26,521 bases of DNA from Bacillota bacterium (GTDB lineage: Bacteria; Bacillota; Clostridia; Oscillospirales; Ruminococcaceae): contig JAEZCT010000063.1 of assembly GCA_023433405.1 (NCBI GenBank), forward strand, positions 1 through 26,521, given 5' to 3'. Shown piece by piece: positions 1 to 7,988 of this stretch. Every line of letters begins with the position of its first letter. The stretch's first letter is position 1. Position numbers and translations under genes: made by a program. Below the pieces are notes generated by a model that was given only the letters and a program-made list of their open reading frames with translations, made no database searches and had not been told where the DNA came from.

Positions 1-150
1 TGCTCCGTTTGCCCTTGCTTTGAGCTGGGTGCAGGGTGTCCCTGCTTCGCTTTTGCTTACTTTTCTCGAACAAGAAAAGTAAGCCGCCTGTCGGCGCGGG
101 TGCCGACGTTCCAACAATTTGATGATGGTTACCTGAAAGCCAACCAAATA
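1..150 (-). repeat. R1 dispersed hairpin repeat, copy 1
   Basis: Read on the minus strand this matches the segments at 2821-2967 and 26378-26521 almost base for base. It carries the same three consecutive hairpins: GTCGGC/GCCGAC, a 12-bp stem GCTTACTTTTCT/AGAAAAGTAAGC with loop TGTTCG, and GCAGGG/CCCTGC. The GTCGGC hairpin loop differs by one base from the other copies while its stem is conserved. The copy is cut by the window start, so its outer edge is unknown. No convincing protein is encoded. Function is unknown; a non-autonomous mobile element or a structured RNA are both possible. Confidence 0.85.
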
Positions 151-206
151 CGATTTTTAAAAGTCGGTTTTTGGAATCTCCAATGAAGCATACCCATAAA
201 AAACGG

Positions 207-2291
207 CTACAACTTGCCCTCCTCCTCTAGGTGCAGGAGCTTTGCGTCCTCTATTACCACCGCCTCCAGCTGGGCGGGCAGCTGCTCGTAACGGGCAAAG
301 CTTAACGAAAAGCTGCCGCGCCCCTGCGTCATGGAGCGCAGGACGGTGGCAAAGTCGCTCATCTCACTCATCGGCACCTCGGCCTCCACCATTTGCAGCT
401 TTTCCTCGGCGGGGCTCATGCCCAGCACCCGCCCCCGGCGCTTGTTCATCTCGCTGATGACGTCGCCGGTGTGGGAGTCGGGCACAACAATCCTCGCGCT
501 GCCAATGGGCTCTAGCAGGGCGGGGGAGGCCTGGGGCAACCCCGCCTTGTAGGCGAGGGAGGCCGCCATCTTAAACGACATCTCGGAGGAATCCACCGGA
601 TGGTAGGAGCCATCCACCAGCGTGGCCTTTATGCCCACCACCGGGTACCCCGCCAGCACCCCGTGGCGCACACAATCCACAAGCCCCTTTTCCACGGCGG
701 GAAAGAAGTTGCGGGGAACCGAGCCGCCGAACACCTTCTCCTCAAACACCAAATCGTCGCTTTCGCAGGGCTCAAACTCTATCCACACATCGCCAAACTG
801 CCCATGCCCGCCCGACTGCTTTTTATGCCGTCCCTGCACCTTCACCTTTTTGCGTATGGTCTCACGGTAAGGCACGCGGGGCTTTTCGAGGGTAACCTCC
901 ACCCCGAATTTCGCTTTTAGCTTGGATACCACCACATCCAAATGCTGCTCTCCAAGGCCGGAGAGTAGCTGCTGGTGCGTCTCGGCGTTTAGCATAAACC
1001 CAACGGAGGGGTCCTCCTCCATCAGCCGCTGAATGCCTTGGGCTATTTTGCCCTCCTCACCCTTTGCCTTTGGTTTTACGCTCATAGACATGCACGGCGC
1101 GGGAAAGGCGACCCCCGCAAGGCTTACCACACGCTTCGGGTCGCACAGGGTATCCCCCGTCACGGTTTCTGAAAGCTTTGATACCGCCGCAATATCCCCC
1201 GCGATGACGCTTTGGGCATCCTCCTGCTTTTTGCCCTTGACAAAAATCAGCTTGCCCAGCCTTTCGGGGTTGCCGGTGCGTGCATTGATTGGCGCAAGGT
1301 CTGACGTAAGCGTACCCGAAACAACCTTAAAATATGAAAGCTTACCCACAAAGGGGTCGGCTACGGTTTTAAATACCAGCGCCGTCAGGGGGTCGGTTTC
1401 CTTGCAGGGTATCGTCACCGCCCTGCCCTCGGCATCCTGCGCCGTTTCTCCGCCCTTTTCCCCCGGGTTTGGCAGCAGCTTTGCAATTGCCTCCAGCACA
1501 AGGTCAACCCCCGCAAGCGTCAGCGCGGAGCCGCACAGCACCGGGCACAGGCTGCCGTTTTTTGTCGCCGCTATCACGCCGTTTGTCAGCTCCTCGGGTG
1601 TAAATGGCTCCCCCGCAAAGAATTTATCCATGAGCGCGTCGTCGGTTTCGGCAACCGCTTCGCTCAGGCTCATAAGCAGCTCCTCCGCATCCGGGTCGTT
1701 CGGCACGGGTATCTCCTTTGCCTTGCCTGTGTCGTCATATTCATACGCCTTGCCGGTTAAAAGATTCAGGTACGATACCACCACACGGTTCTCCACATGG
1801 GGAACCACAATGGGGCAAACCGACGAGCCAAAGCTATCCTTAAGCCCTTGGTATACCTTATAAAAATCCGCGCTGTCACGATCCAGCTTTGTGACAAAGA
1901 ACATGACCGACTTGCCCGCCTTTACCGCAAGCTTGTACGCCTTCTCTGTCCCCACGCTTACCCCCGATTTCCCCGAGACGGCTATTAGCACACTCTCGGC
2001 GGGGCGCAGCCCCTCGCACAGCCCGCCCTCAAAATCGAACAGCCCGGGTGTGTCCAACAGGTTCATTTTACATCCGCCGTACTCCACCGGTGCAAGGGCC
2101 GCAGAAACAGATACCTTGCGCTTGACTTCTTCCTGGTCAAAATCGCATATGGTATTGCCTTCAGAAACCTTTCCCAGCCTGTCGGTGCCCTTTGTTAAAA
2201 ACAAAAGAGCCTCCGCCAGTGATGTTTTTCCGGAACCGCCGTGTCCTGCCAAGGCAACATTACGAATGCTTTGTGCTACGTATTGCCTCAT
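207..2291 (-). CDS. fusA: Elongation factor G-like translational GTPase (EF-G paralogue)
   Basis: This 694-aa protein has the full EF-G layout: GTP-binding domain, domain II, domain III, domain IV with the GGHGQFGDVWIEFEP stretch, and domain V. Visible GTPase motifs are the P-loop GHGGSGKT (16-23), DTPG (80-83) and TKLD (134-137). The switch I region reads KRKVSVSA instead of the canonical RGITI. DTPG is followed by Leu84, where canonical EF-G has the catalytic His, and TKLD replaces NKMD. These changes point to the EF-G-like paralogue group (FusA2/EF-G_bact type) rather than the main elongation factor; members I recall also lack that His. A role in translocation or ribosome recycling is inferred, not shown. 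The ATG at 2291 has GAAAGGGG upstream. The gene stands alone, with a candidate promoter about 320 bp upstream (2611-2639). Confidence 0.9.
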   Translation of the reverse strand: MRQYVAQSIRNVALAGHGGSGKTSLAEALLFLTKGTDRLGKVSEGNTICDFDQEEVKRKVSVSAALAPVEYGGCKMNLLDTPGLFDFEGGLCEGLRPAESVLIAVSGKSGVSVGTEKAYKLAVKAGKSVMFFVTKLDRDSADFYKVYQGLKDSFGSSVCPIVVPHVENRVVVSYLNLLTGKAYEYDDTGKAKEIPVPNDPDAEELLMSLSEAVAETDDALMDKFFAGEPFTPEELTNGVIAATKNGSLCPVLCGSALTLAGVDLVLEAIAKLLPNPGEKGGETAQDAEGRAVTIPCKETDPLTALVFKTVADPFVGKLSYFKVVSGTLTSDLAPINARTGNPERLGKLIFVKGKKQEDAQSVIAGDIAAVSKLSETVTGDTLCDPKRVVSLAGVAFPAPCMSMSVKPKAKGEEGKIAQGIQRLMEEDPSVGFMLNAETHQQLLSGLGEQHLDVVVSKLKAKFGVEVTLEKPRVPYRETIRKKVKVQGRHKKQSGGHGQFGDVWIEFEPCESDDLVFEEKVFGGSVPRNFFPAVEKGLVDCVRHGVLAGYPVVGIKATLVDGSYHPVDSSEMSFKMAASLAYKAGLPQASPALLEPIGSARIVVPDSHTGDVISEMNKRRGRVLGMSPAEEKLQMVEAEVPMSEMSDFATVLRSMTQGRGSFSLSFARYEQLPAQLEAVVIEDAKLLHLEEEGKL

Positions 2292-2610
2292 TTTCTACGC
2301 CCCTTTCATATACTGTCTCCAACCAAAGGCTCCCCGAAAAAAACACAACCGAAACCCCTCCGGCTGTATTGTTTCCGAAAACGCCGGTGTGTGGAAGGTT
2401 ACGCAAATTACCTTATAACGCCATAACGAAATTACCGAACCCCGCAAAAGACCGCACGGCTTTGTTATGGTATTCTTATTAAGGCTTCTTGCGTATAGTA
2501 TTTGGTTCGCGGCTCGGTACGCGATACCCCGCGAGCCGTATGTAACCGCCGCCGCGCAAAGCCTCCCCCCTACTGTTATAGCGGAAGGATATGCCAGCTT
2601 GGTACGATTT

Positions 2611-2639
2611 ATTATAGCCTATATACATAGTTTTTTCAA
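2611..2639 (-). promoter_or_regulatory. Sigma-A type promoter, probably for the EF-G-like gene
   Basis: On the minus strand the sequence reads TTGAAA, a 17-bp spacer, then a perfect TATAAT. Transcription would start near 2604 and run through a leader of about 310 nt before the ATG at 2291. No gene lies between, so the EF-G-like gene is the likely target. No closer promoter of this quality was seen. Confidence 0.6.
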
Positions 2640-2820
2640 CTTGATTGTTTTAATTTTGTGAAAATAGCGCATTCTACAAAAAACGACAACCAAACATTGC
2701 ATCAAACTTCGGGTTTTAAGGGACTTACTGCTTTTTATACCAACATTCAATAAAAAAGGATATAAAGGATATCATGTATAGGATAACTGAGTTTCTAAAA
2801 ACCATTGTAAACTTCGTGAA

Positions 2821-2967
2821 TTAGTCGGCTTTTCGATAATCATCATCAAATTGTTGGAACGTCGGCTCCCGCGCCGACAGGCGGCTTACTTTTCTTGTTC
2901 GAGAAAAGTAAGCAAAAGCGAAGCAGGGACACCCTGCACCCGGCTCAAATCAAGGGCAAACGGAGCA
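2821..2967 (+). repeat. R1 dispersed hairpin repeat, copy 2
   Basis: This is a complete internal copy of R1. Hairpin 1 is 2861-2866 with 2873-2878. Hairpin 2 is 2884-2895 with 2902-2913, a 12-bp perfect stem with loop TGTTCG. Hairpin 3 is 2923-2928 with 2932-2937. It matches the reverse complement of 1-150 to the last base visible there (GGAGCA). It sits in a gene-free region and is followed 26 bp later by two more hairpins, which may or may not belong to the same element. Confidence 0.85.
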
Positions 2968-2993
2968 TAGCTTGTGAGACTAAGAACCTTCGG

Positions 2994-3080
2994 CGCAAGC
3001 GCGTAAAGCTCAGTGGGGTAGCTGCGTTACGCGCTTGCGAAAACACAAAAGAATTTTATCCAAAAATTCTTTTGTGTTTT
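2994..3080. other. Two adjacent perfect inverted repeats
   Basis: The first is a 13-bp stem, CGCAAGCGCGTAA (2994-3006) with its complement at 3027-3039. The second starts at the next base: an 18-bp perfect stem (3040-3057 with 3063-3080) and a 5-nt loop. The second is A/T-rich and ends in T-runs on both strands, so it could work as a bidirectional terminator. A similar GCGCGTAAAGC...TACGCGC inverted repeat occurs at about 17172-17200. Confidence 0.7.
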
Positions 3081-3221
3081 TACCCTTCGGCAAAATCCTG
3101 TTGCCCCCCGTATTTTGCCCTTGCTTTTCGCCCTGGTCTGTAGTTCTTCCTTTTTTCCCACACCAGCCACACAAGGCTATTTTGGTGCTAAGGTTACGGA
3201 GGAAAGTGCGTATTAATAGCA

Positions 3222-3270
3222 AAAACACCGCACAGCGCGCCGGAAGGCCGGCGCCGCTGTGCGGTGTTTT
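3222..3270 (-). terminator. Rho-independent terminator downstream of the P-type-ATPase-like gene
   Basis: A 16-bp perfect GC-rich stem (3222-3237 with 3255-3270) has an inner GC-rich stem in its loop. On the minus strand it ends in GTTTTTGC. It lies about 40 bp past the stop codon at 3311. The A-run on the other side could also make it work on the plus strand. Confidence 0.8.
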
Positions 3271-3310
3271 AACAGTTTGCCTTTTATACTAATATGCTAA
3301 TATCCGATTT

Positions 3311-6300
3311 TTAATACCTGCGTAAACTCAGTGCGAGCATTGCGCCCAGCGCCGCAAGCAGCTGGTAGGAAAGCAGCAGCAGCGGGTTAATGAGCGAAAT
3401 GCCGAAAAAGAAGGTGAGGATTGTGGTCATGGCGTAGCCCGCCACAATAAACAGCGTTTGAATCCCCAAGGACAGCGAGCCCGCCGAACGAATGTGCAGG
3501 GACGCTTCCAGCGCTCTGAGGTAGGACATCACGCCGCCCATGGTGGCGGCAGTCGCCTGACCAAGCGGGCGCCGGGCGGTAAGCTTCTCATACGGGTTGT
3601 GCAGGGCGGCGGGCAGCACCTGAACCATATCGTAATCCAGCTCAAACAGGTCGGCCAGCATCTCGCGGGTAATGTTCGGGTCAGTAGTACGCACCATAAC
3701 GGTTACCCGCGCGCGCGTAAGGTGGTAAAGCACATCGCTTATTGGCTGGTTTGGGTTGTAGGTAATTACAAACATAGACGAAAGCTCACCCGCCACCGCC
3801 AGATAAAGAAGGCTGCGTTCCCCCTGCATATATTTCAGCTCATATTCCCGGGAGGGAAGCTCAATGCCGTGGTGGCGCATCAGCTCGCGGCTGCCAATGA
3901 GCACATGCTCGCCGTTTACCCACGCCGATACCCCCATGCCATCCTCATACACAATGTTATCCACATCCTCAAGGATTTCCTTGCGGCCCTCGATAATTTG
4001 GGAAAACACATCTGTCATGGTGCCGTTTACCCGCTCCATTACGCTTGCCGCCGCTAAAATCGCCACATCGATACGCCCGTTTTTAAAGGTGCGAATGCCG
4101 TGCAGCGTTATGCCGCCGTCGGCAAACAAATCCGCCGCGTCTACGGTCACCGCCGCCGCGTCCGCCAGCTCCTCGGCACTTTTCGCGCCGGTAATCACCG
4201 CCCCCAGCGGGGTGAGGCTTTTTGCGGCGCGCATAAGCGGCAGGTTCTCATTAAACAGTGCCGTAAAGGGTGCGCAAACGCACAGCACCGCCAAAAACAC
4301 CGTAAAGCAGGTGAGAATATCCCGGTACAGGAAGTAGGAGGAAACCGCAAGCGCCGCCGCCGCCGCAAAGCAGATGGGCGCCAGCACGCGGGACGCGCCG
4401 GATTCCTGCTCGCTGCGTTCATCCGAATGATACAAAAGCCCCTGTAGAAAGCCCACGGGTACCTGTACCGCGATTTTTGGCTCGTGATCCTCCAAAAGCG
4501 GGGCAAGCTCCCCCGCAAAGCCGTCGTCCTCCGACAGCAGGATGCCGTGCAGCTGCTCGTCACTTGCCAGTACCGAAAGGTTGTGGCGGATGCGACTAAG
4601 CGCCATCAGCCGCGCCGCCGCCTGAAACCACAGCCCCACAAGGGGGATGACGCAGTAAAGCTGCGCGTTCTCATTATGAAGCAGCTGCGGCTGCAGCGCA
4701 AGGGCAAAGGTATAAATGATTGCGGTAACGGCGGCAACGGCGGTCATGCTGCCCCCGTCCGCCCTCATGCGCAGCAGCGATAAAAGCCCTCTGCCAACCG
4801 GCACTATGCTGCAAAGCACCGCCGTAAGGGTAATTAGCGCAAGCACCATGGCAAACATCCCCGGCGCGGTCCGGCTGTTAAAGTACTCCGGCACAGGCAG
4901 CACCGTGGCGATTTGAGAAAGCACCAAATAGATGCCCGCCGCCCCCGTAAGGGTTAGGGCAATAAACCGCAGCACGGCAAAAACCGTATGAGCCTGTACA
5001 CGCTGCCGAACACGCACAAAATCCTCGGGCGTATCCAGATCAATGCCGTTTGGGTGCCTCTCCTCCGGCCGCTCGTCGTCCTCCTCCTCCTCCTCCATCA
5101 TACGGTACGCCTGCCAGCGTCCGCCGGCTCCGGCGGGAGGATACAGGGGCAGGGCAAGCTCCCCCGCCGCCTCCATATCGGGCTGTTGAGTGTCAAACTG
5201 CCGCGTTCTGTCGCTCGCGGATTCCGTTTGCAGCTCCACAGACGCTTCGGGACGGCGCATATCGCGTCTGAGGCGAAACCCCGTGTTCGGGTCTGCCTGC
5301 CGTTCGTCACTGTAAAGACCGGAGGGCAGACCGTCCGTCAGGTCGTTCCCCCCATAATTCTCCGCCGGTGAGACGTTATCAGAAAATTCGGTGCCCCGGG
5401 CGGGAGACTGCCCGTTCGCCGCAATGGGATAAGGCTCAATAGGTCCCGCATCCTCCTGCGCCGCCTGCTCATCGTAGCTTGCCGGGATGGGCTCCTGCGG
5501 CTCCACGGGGCTGGGTGTGTTCCGGGGCGGACTTGCGTATGCCGCCTGTTCACCGTAGCCTTCCGGGGCGGGGTTCTGTGGCTCCACGGGGCGGGGCGTA
5601 TTCCGGGGCGGCTGAGCCTGGGTATCGTATTGCACCCCGGACGGCGGCTCCATGGGATGCCGGGTCACCTCCCGGGGGTAATCCTCCTGCTCAACCTGCT
5701 CCTCCTGCGGCTGCCTGCCGTCGGGACGGGGAGCCGGTTTTTCCGGTTCCGAATAGGTCGCGCCGTATGTCGCCTCACGCCGAGAGGGGTCCTCCCGGTA
5801 TTGGCGCTCCTCTTCGGATCGGGGGGCGGTTTGCTCTGTATCCGCGCCGCCCCTATGACCGTATGGCTTGCGCGTATCAAGGGCGGCAGGCTCCGGCTCG
5901 TTATCCCAGCCCCGCAAATCGAGGTTTGGCACCCCCGGCTCACGGCGGCGGGCTTCGTTTTCCTCCCTTGGCAGCTCCGGCGCCGTATCCGGCTCGGCAG
6001 AGACGGCAGGCTCCCTTTCGCTCCGGTAGCTGCCAAACACCGCGCTTTCCCGAGAAATGCGAAAGCCGGAGGGTGCAGCCGGGCGGGTTTCCCTGCGCGG
6101 AGACTCCTGTGCGGCGGCATACTCCTCCCCGGGGGAAGGCTTTTCGGGCTCCTGCTCCGGGCGGGGGTAGCTCTGGGGTTCCCTGCGCAGGGCGGGTCGC
6201 TCCCGCAGCCGGGACGGGTTGTCGTCCACGATCATAAAACGGTCCTTGGGCGCGAAGGTGTCTTCGTCCCGCTCCGAATAACCTGCCGGGCGGTAGCCTT

Positions 6301-6394
6301 CACCGGCTGGCCCGCCTTCCTCTTCACCTTTTGCGCCGCGCAGACGTTTTGCCTCTTGCAGTATCATATCAAGGGTATACTCGTTATCGTCCAT
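3311..6394 (-). CDS. P-type ATPase-like membrane protein lacking catalytic motifs, with long disordered N-terminus
   Basis: This 1027-aa protein has no confident named family. Residues 1 to about 465 are charged and rich in Pro, Glu and Arg, probably disordered, and include two ~27-aa direct repeats (PPRNTPRPVEPQ, PPRNTPSPVEPQ). The rest copies P1-type ATPase topology: four membrane segments (about 470-595), a short cytoplasmic loop, two segments ending in CVCAPF (705-710, where P1B pumps have CPC), a soluble region, and two C-terminal segments (about 975-1023). VDAADLFADGG (Asp752) sits where DKTGTLTEG is expected, 47 residues after CVC. The actuator TGE motif is absent and the loop is short. 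TTDPN (Asp905) stands at the TGDN position, and GVSAWVNGEHVLIG resembles the nucleotide-domain GxG region. It is probably an ATPase-derived pseudoenzyme; the role is unknown. It starts 41 bp after rlmB, likely one transcript. Confidence 0.75.
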   Translation of the reverse strand: MDDNEYTLDMILQEAKRLRGAKGEEEGGPAGEGYRPAGYSERDEDTFAPKDRFMIVDDNPSRLRERPALRREPQSYPRPEQEPEKPSPGEEYAAAQESPRRETRPAAPSGFRISRESAVFGSYRSEREPAVSAEPDTAPELPREENEARRREPGVPNLDLRGWDNEPEPAALDTRKPYGHRGGADTEQTAPRSEEERQYREDPSRREATYGATYSEPEKPAPRPDGRQPQEEQVEQEDYPREVTRHPMEPPSGVQYDTQAQPPRNTPRPVEPQNPAPEGYGEQAAYASPPRNTPSPVEPQEPIPASYDEQAAQEDAGPIEPYPIAANGQSPARGTEFSDNVSPAENYGGNDLTDGLPSGLYSDERQADPNTGFRLRRDMRRPEASVELQTESASDRTRQFDTQQPDMEAAGELALPLYPPAGAGGRWQAYRMMEEEEEDDERPEERHPNGIDLDTPEDFVRVRQRVQAHTVFAVLRFIALTLTGAAGIYLVLSQIATVLPVPEYFNSRTAPGMFAMVLALITLTAVLCSIVPVGRGLLSLLRMRADGGSMTAVAAVTAIIYTFALALQPQLLHNENAQLYCVIPLVGLWFQAAARLMALSRIRHNLSVLASDEQLHGILLSEDDGFAGELAPLLEDHEPKIAVQVPVGFLQGLLYHSDERSEQESGASRVLAPICFAAAAALAVSSYFLYRDILTCFTVFLAVLCVCAPFTALFNENLPLMRAAKSLTPLGAVITGAKSAEELADAAAVTVDAADLFADGGITLHGIRTFKNGRIDVAILAAASVMERVNGTMTDVFSQIIEGRKEILEDVDNIVYEDGMGVSAWVNGEHVLIGSRELMRHHGIELPSREYELKYMQGERSLLYLAVAGELSSMFVITYNPNQPISDVLYHLTRARVTVMVRTTDPNITREMLADLFELDYDMVQVLPAALHNPYEKLTARRPLGQATAATMGGVMSYLRALEASLHIRSAGSLSLGIQTLFIVAGYAMTTILTFFFGISLINPLLLLSYQLLAALGAMLALSLRRY

Positions 6395-6435
6395 CCCGCA
6401 GGTTGCCCCCTTTTGCGTTGCTCAACGGCTACCGT

Positions 6436-7218
6436 TTACCGCGCGTGTCTTTGCCGCGCGATCTCATACATCAAAATGCCCCCCGCCACCGAAGCGTTGA
6501 GGGAGGAAACCTTGCCGTACATGGGCAAGGATACCAAAAAATCACACTTTTCCTTCACAAGCCGGCTGATGCCCTCACCCTCGGAGCCGATTACCAAGCC
6601 GACGCCGCCGCCGTAATCCTGTTCATTCCACGGCTTTGCGCTCATCTCGGCGCCGTACAGCCATACGCCGGCCTGCTTAAGCTCCTCGATGGCGGCGGAG
6701 ATATTTGCCACACGCGCCACCAGAAGGTGTGCGCAAGCCCCTGCCGACGCCTTGTATACGGCTGAGGTAACCGAGGCGCTGCGGCGCTTGGGAATAATCA
6801 TGCCGTGCGCGCCGGATGCCTCCGCGGTGCGTATGAGCGCGCCCAGATTGTGCGGGTCCTCTATGCCGTCTGCAATGACGATAAACGGGGGCTCGTCCAG
6901 CTGCCGCGCCCGGGCGAGAATATCCTCCACAGACGCATATTCTATGGCGGCCATCACGGCGGCAACCCCCTGATGATTTTCGCCGTTTGCCATTGCCTCG
7001 AGCTTTTCGGAGGAAACCTCCTTGACCGGCACGCCCTTATCCCGGCATTGGGCAATAATCTTGCCCACGCTGCCCTGGCGTTCCCCCTGCAATACCAGCA
7101 GGCTATCCACCTCCCGCCCCGAGCGTAAAAGCTCGAGCACGGCGTTTCTTCCTACCACAACATCCGTTGACTGCTGCGGTCTTTCCTGTTTCTCCTGTTG
7201 AGCCCTGTTTTCACGCAT
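6436..7218 (-). CDS. rlmB: 23S rRNA (guanosine-2'-O)-methyltransferase RlmB (TrmH/SpoU family)
   Basis: This 260-aa protein has the RlmB layout. A short N-terminal tail is followed by a substrate-binding domain (about 20-95, VVGRNAVLELL) and a SPOUT knot domain. All three SpoU motifs are present: DPHNLGALIRTAEASG (121-136, Asn124, Arg130 and Glu133), LVIGSEGEGI (208-217) and LPMYGKVSSLNASVA (231-245). The family transfers a methyl group from S-adenosylmethionine to a ribose 2'-OH in 23S rRNA; the exact target is inferred from the family. The usual Firmicute neighbours (cysS, mrnC, yacP) are not adjacent. The P-type-ATPase-like gene follows after 41 bp. A promoter candidate lies at 7328-7356; the ribosome binding site is weak and far from the ATG. 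Confidence 0.93.
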   Translation of the reverse strand: MRENRAQQEKQERPQQSTDVVVGRNAVLELLRSGREVDSLLVLQGERQGSVGKIIAQCRDKGVPVKEVSSEKLEAMANGENHQGVAAVMAAIEYASVEDILARARQLDEPPFIVIADGIEDPHNLGALIRTAEASGAHGMIIPKRRSASVTSAVYKASAGACAHLLVARVANISAAIEELKQAGVWLYGAEMSAKPWNEQDYGGGVGLVIGSEGEGISRLVKEKCDFLVSLPMYGKVSSLNASVAGGILMYEIARQRHAR

Positions 7219-7327
7219 CTTTTTTATTTCGTCCCATCCTACCCGCTGAATGCGAGTATGTGTTTATACCAAGAACCAAAAAACGGGGTTGGTATTTTTC
7301 ATTATTTTAGCGTATGCCATTTCTGTT

Positions 7328-7356
7328 ATTATAGCATATCTTATCCAAAATTTAAA
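7328..7356 (-). promoter_or_regulatory. Promoter candidate for rlmB
   Basis: On the minus strand there is a perfect TATAAT (7328-7333), a 17-bp spacer, and TTTAAA (7351-7356) as a 4-of-6 -35 box. The start of transcription would be near 7321, giving a leader of about 100 nt. Confidence 0.45.
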
Positions 7357-7824
7357 ACGAAAAAAGCCATCTGATGCAGACGGATTGTCTCCCGTTGGTA
7401 AAAGGTACCGCCGCGGCGGGGGAGGCGATGTAAATTAACTGTCGTGTTCTTGAAATATTTGAGTGAAATATATTGCCTTTTTTTAGAAAACTGATAGTAT
7501 TTAATATAATTGTGGAAATAATTCGTTTTGTTGTGCAACAAAAACCGTATCGTGCGACACAGTACAGACAGTACAATTATTTTCGCACCGTCTGCTGCGC
7601 TTGCATTCTTTAACCGTCTACCGCCTTTACCGGACAGCCGACGGGATATTACTGCATTTTTCGCAGCCGTTTGAAGCCGCCTTACCCCTTGCGTCGTTCT
7701 GTTTATAGGATTGCCTGTTACTCCGGCTCTTATTTAACAAACGGCGGGAAAAGGCGCAGGGCGGGGCATTCCCGCAGGCTTTATGCGTGGGCCCTTTGGG
7801 TATGCGTGTGTGCGGCAATAAATT

Positions 7825-7926
7825 ATACTAATATCCGATTTAAAAGAGTATAAAAATCAAGTGAAAAGCTTTAATTTATGGGTTTTCACGCGGATTTTTA
7901 TCGACTCTTTTTGAGGAGATTAGTAT
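7825..7926 (+). repeat. R2 palindromic repeat, copy A (MITE-like)
   Basis: This 102-bp element has 8-bp terminal inverted repeats ATACTAAT/ATTAGTAT. Three colinear inner stems are AAAAGAGT (7842-7849) with 7904-7911, ATAAAAATC (7850-7858) with 7893-7901, and GTGAAAA (7861-7867) with 7883-7889. The loop is 7868-7882. The whole unit can fold into one long hairpin. Copy B (10046-10147) has the same length and orientation, with about two base differences. No transposase is encoded. It lies just upstream of the glycosyltransferase gene. Confidence 0.85.
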
Positions 7927-7988
7927 TAAACACAGATGTCTATAAGCGACTAGATAAGAAAAATCTGAGAGAAAAGAGAAAAGGAACG

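Larger units (their letters stand above)
2292..3310. other. Gene-free kilobase with promoter, R1 copy and hairpins
   Basis: I see no credible gene here: the open frames are short, lack ribosome binding sites, and run through repeats. The stretch holds a minus-strand promoter candidate (2611-2639), R1 copy 2 (2821-2967), two adjacent perfect hairpins (2994-3039 and 3040-3080), a strong terminator (3222-3270) and a left-end fragment of the R2 repeat next to the stop codon of the next gene (about 3287-3312). The 2292-2600 part would be the 5' leader of the EF-G-like gene and can form a GGCTCG/CGAGCC stem. Confidence 0.6.
7219..7988. other. Gene-free divergent region between rlmB and the GT4 gene
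   Basis: Nothing here reads as a credible gene. It holds the rlmB promoter candidate (7328-7356), an AT-rich stretch with a possible plus-strand -10 box near 7500, and R2 copy A (7825-7926). The open frame of the glycosyltransferase can be extended back into R2, but that part has no family similarity and the good start is at 7989. Confidence 0.6.

Noticed and set aside
1033..1863. Long plus-strand open frame opposite the EF-G-like gene
   Set aside because: It is antisense to a clear translational GTPase, has Ser/Pro-rich composition typical of a shadow frame in GC-rich DNA and has no ribosome binding site.
2895..3143. Short open frame running through R1 and the tandem hairpins
   Set aside because: It is made of repeat sequence, has no ribosome binding site, and the equivalent frame is not kept in the other copies because of the 8-base insertion.
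5479..6616. Plus-strand frames opposite the disordered tail of the P-type-ATPase-like protein
   Set aside because: They are Pro/Arg/Gly-rich mirror frames of a GC-rich low-complexity coding region and show no family features.
7878..7988. N-terminal extension of the glycosyltransferase into R2
   Set aside because: The added residues come from the repeat and do not belong to the GT4 family; the ATG at 7989 has a suitable ribosome binding site.
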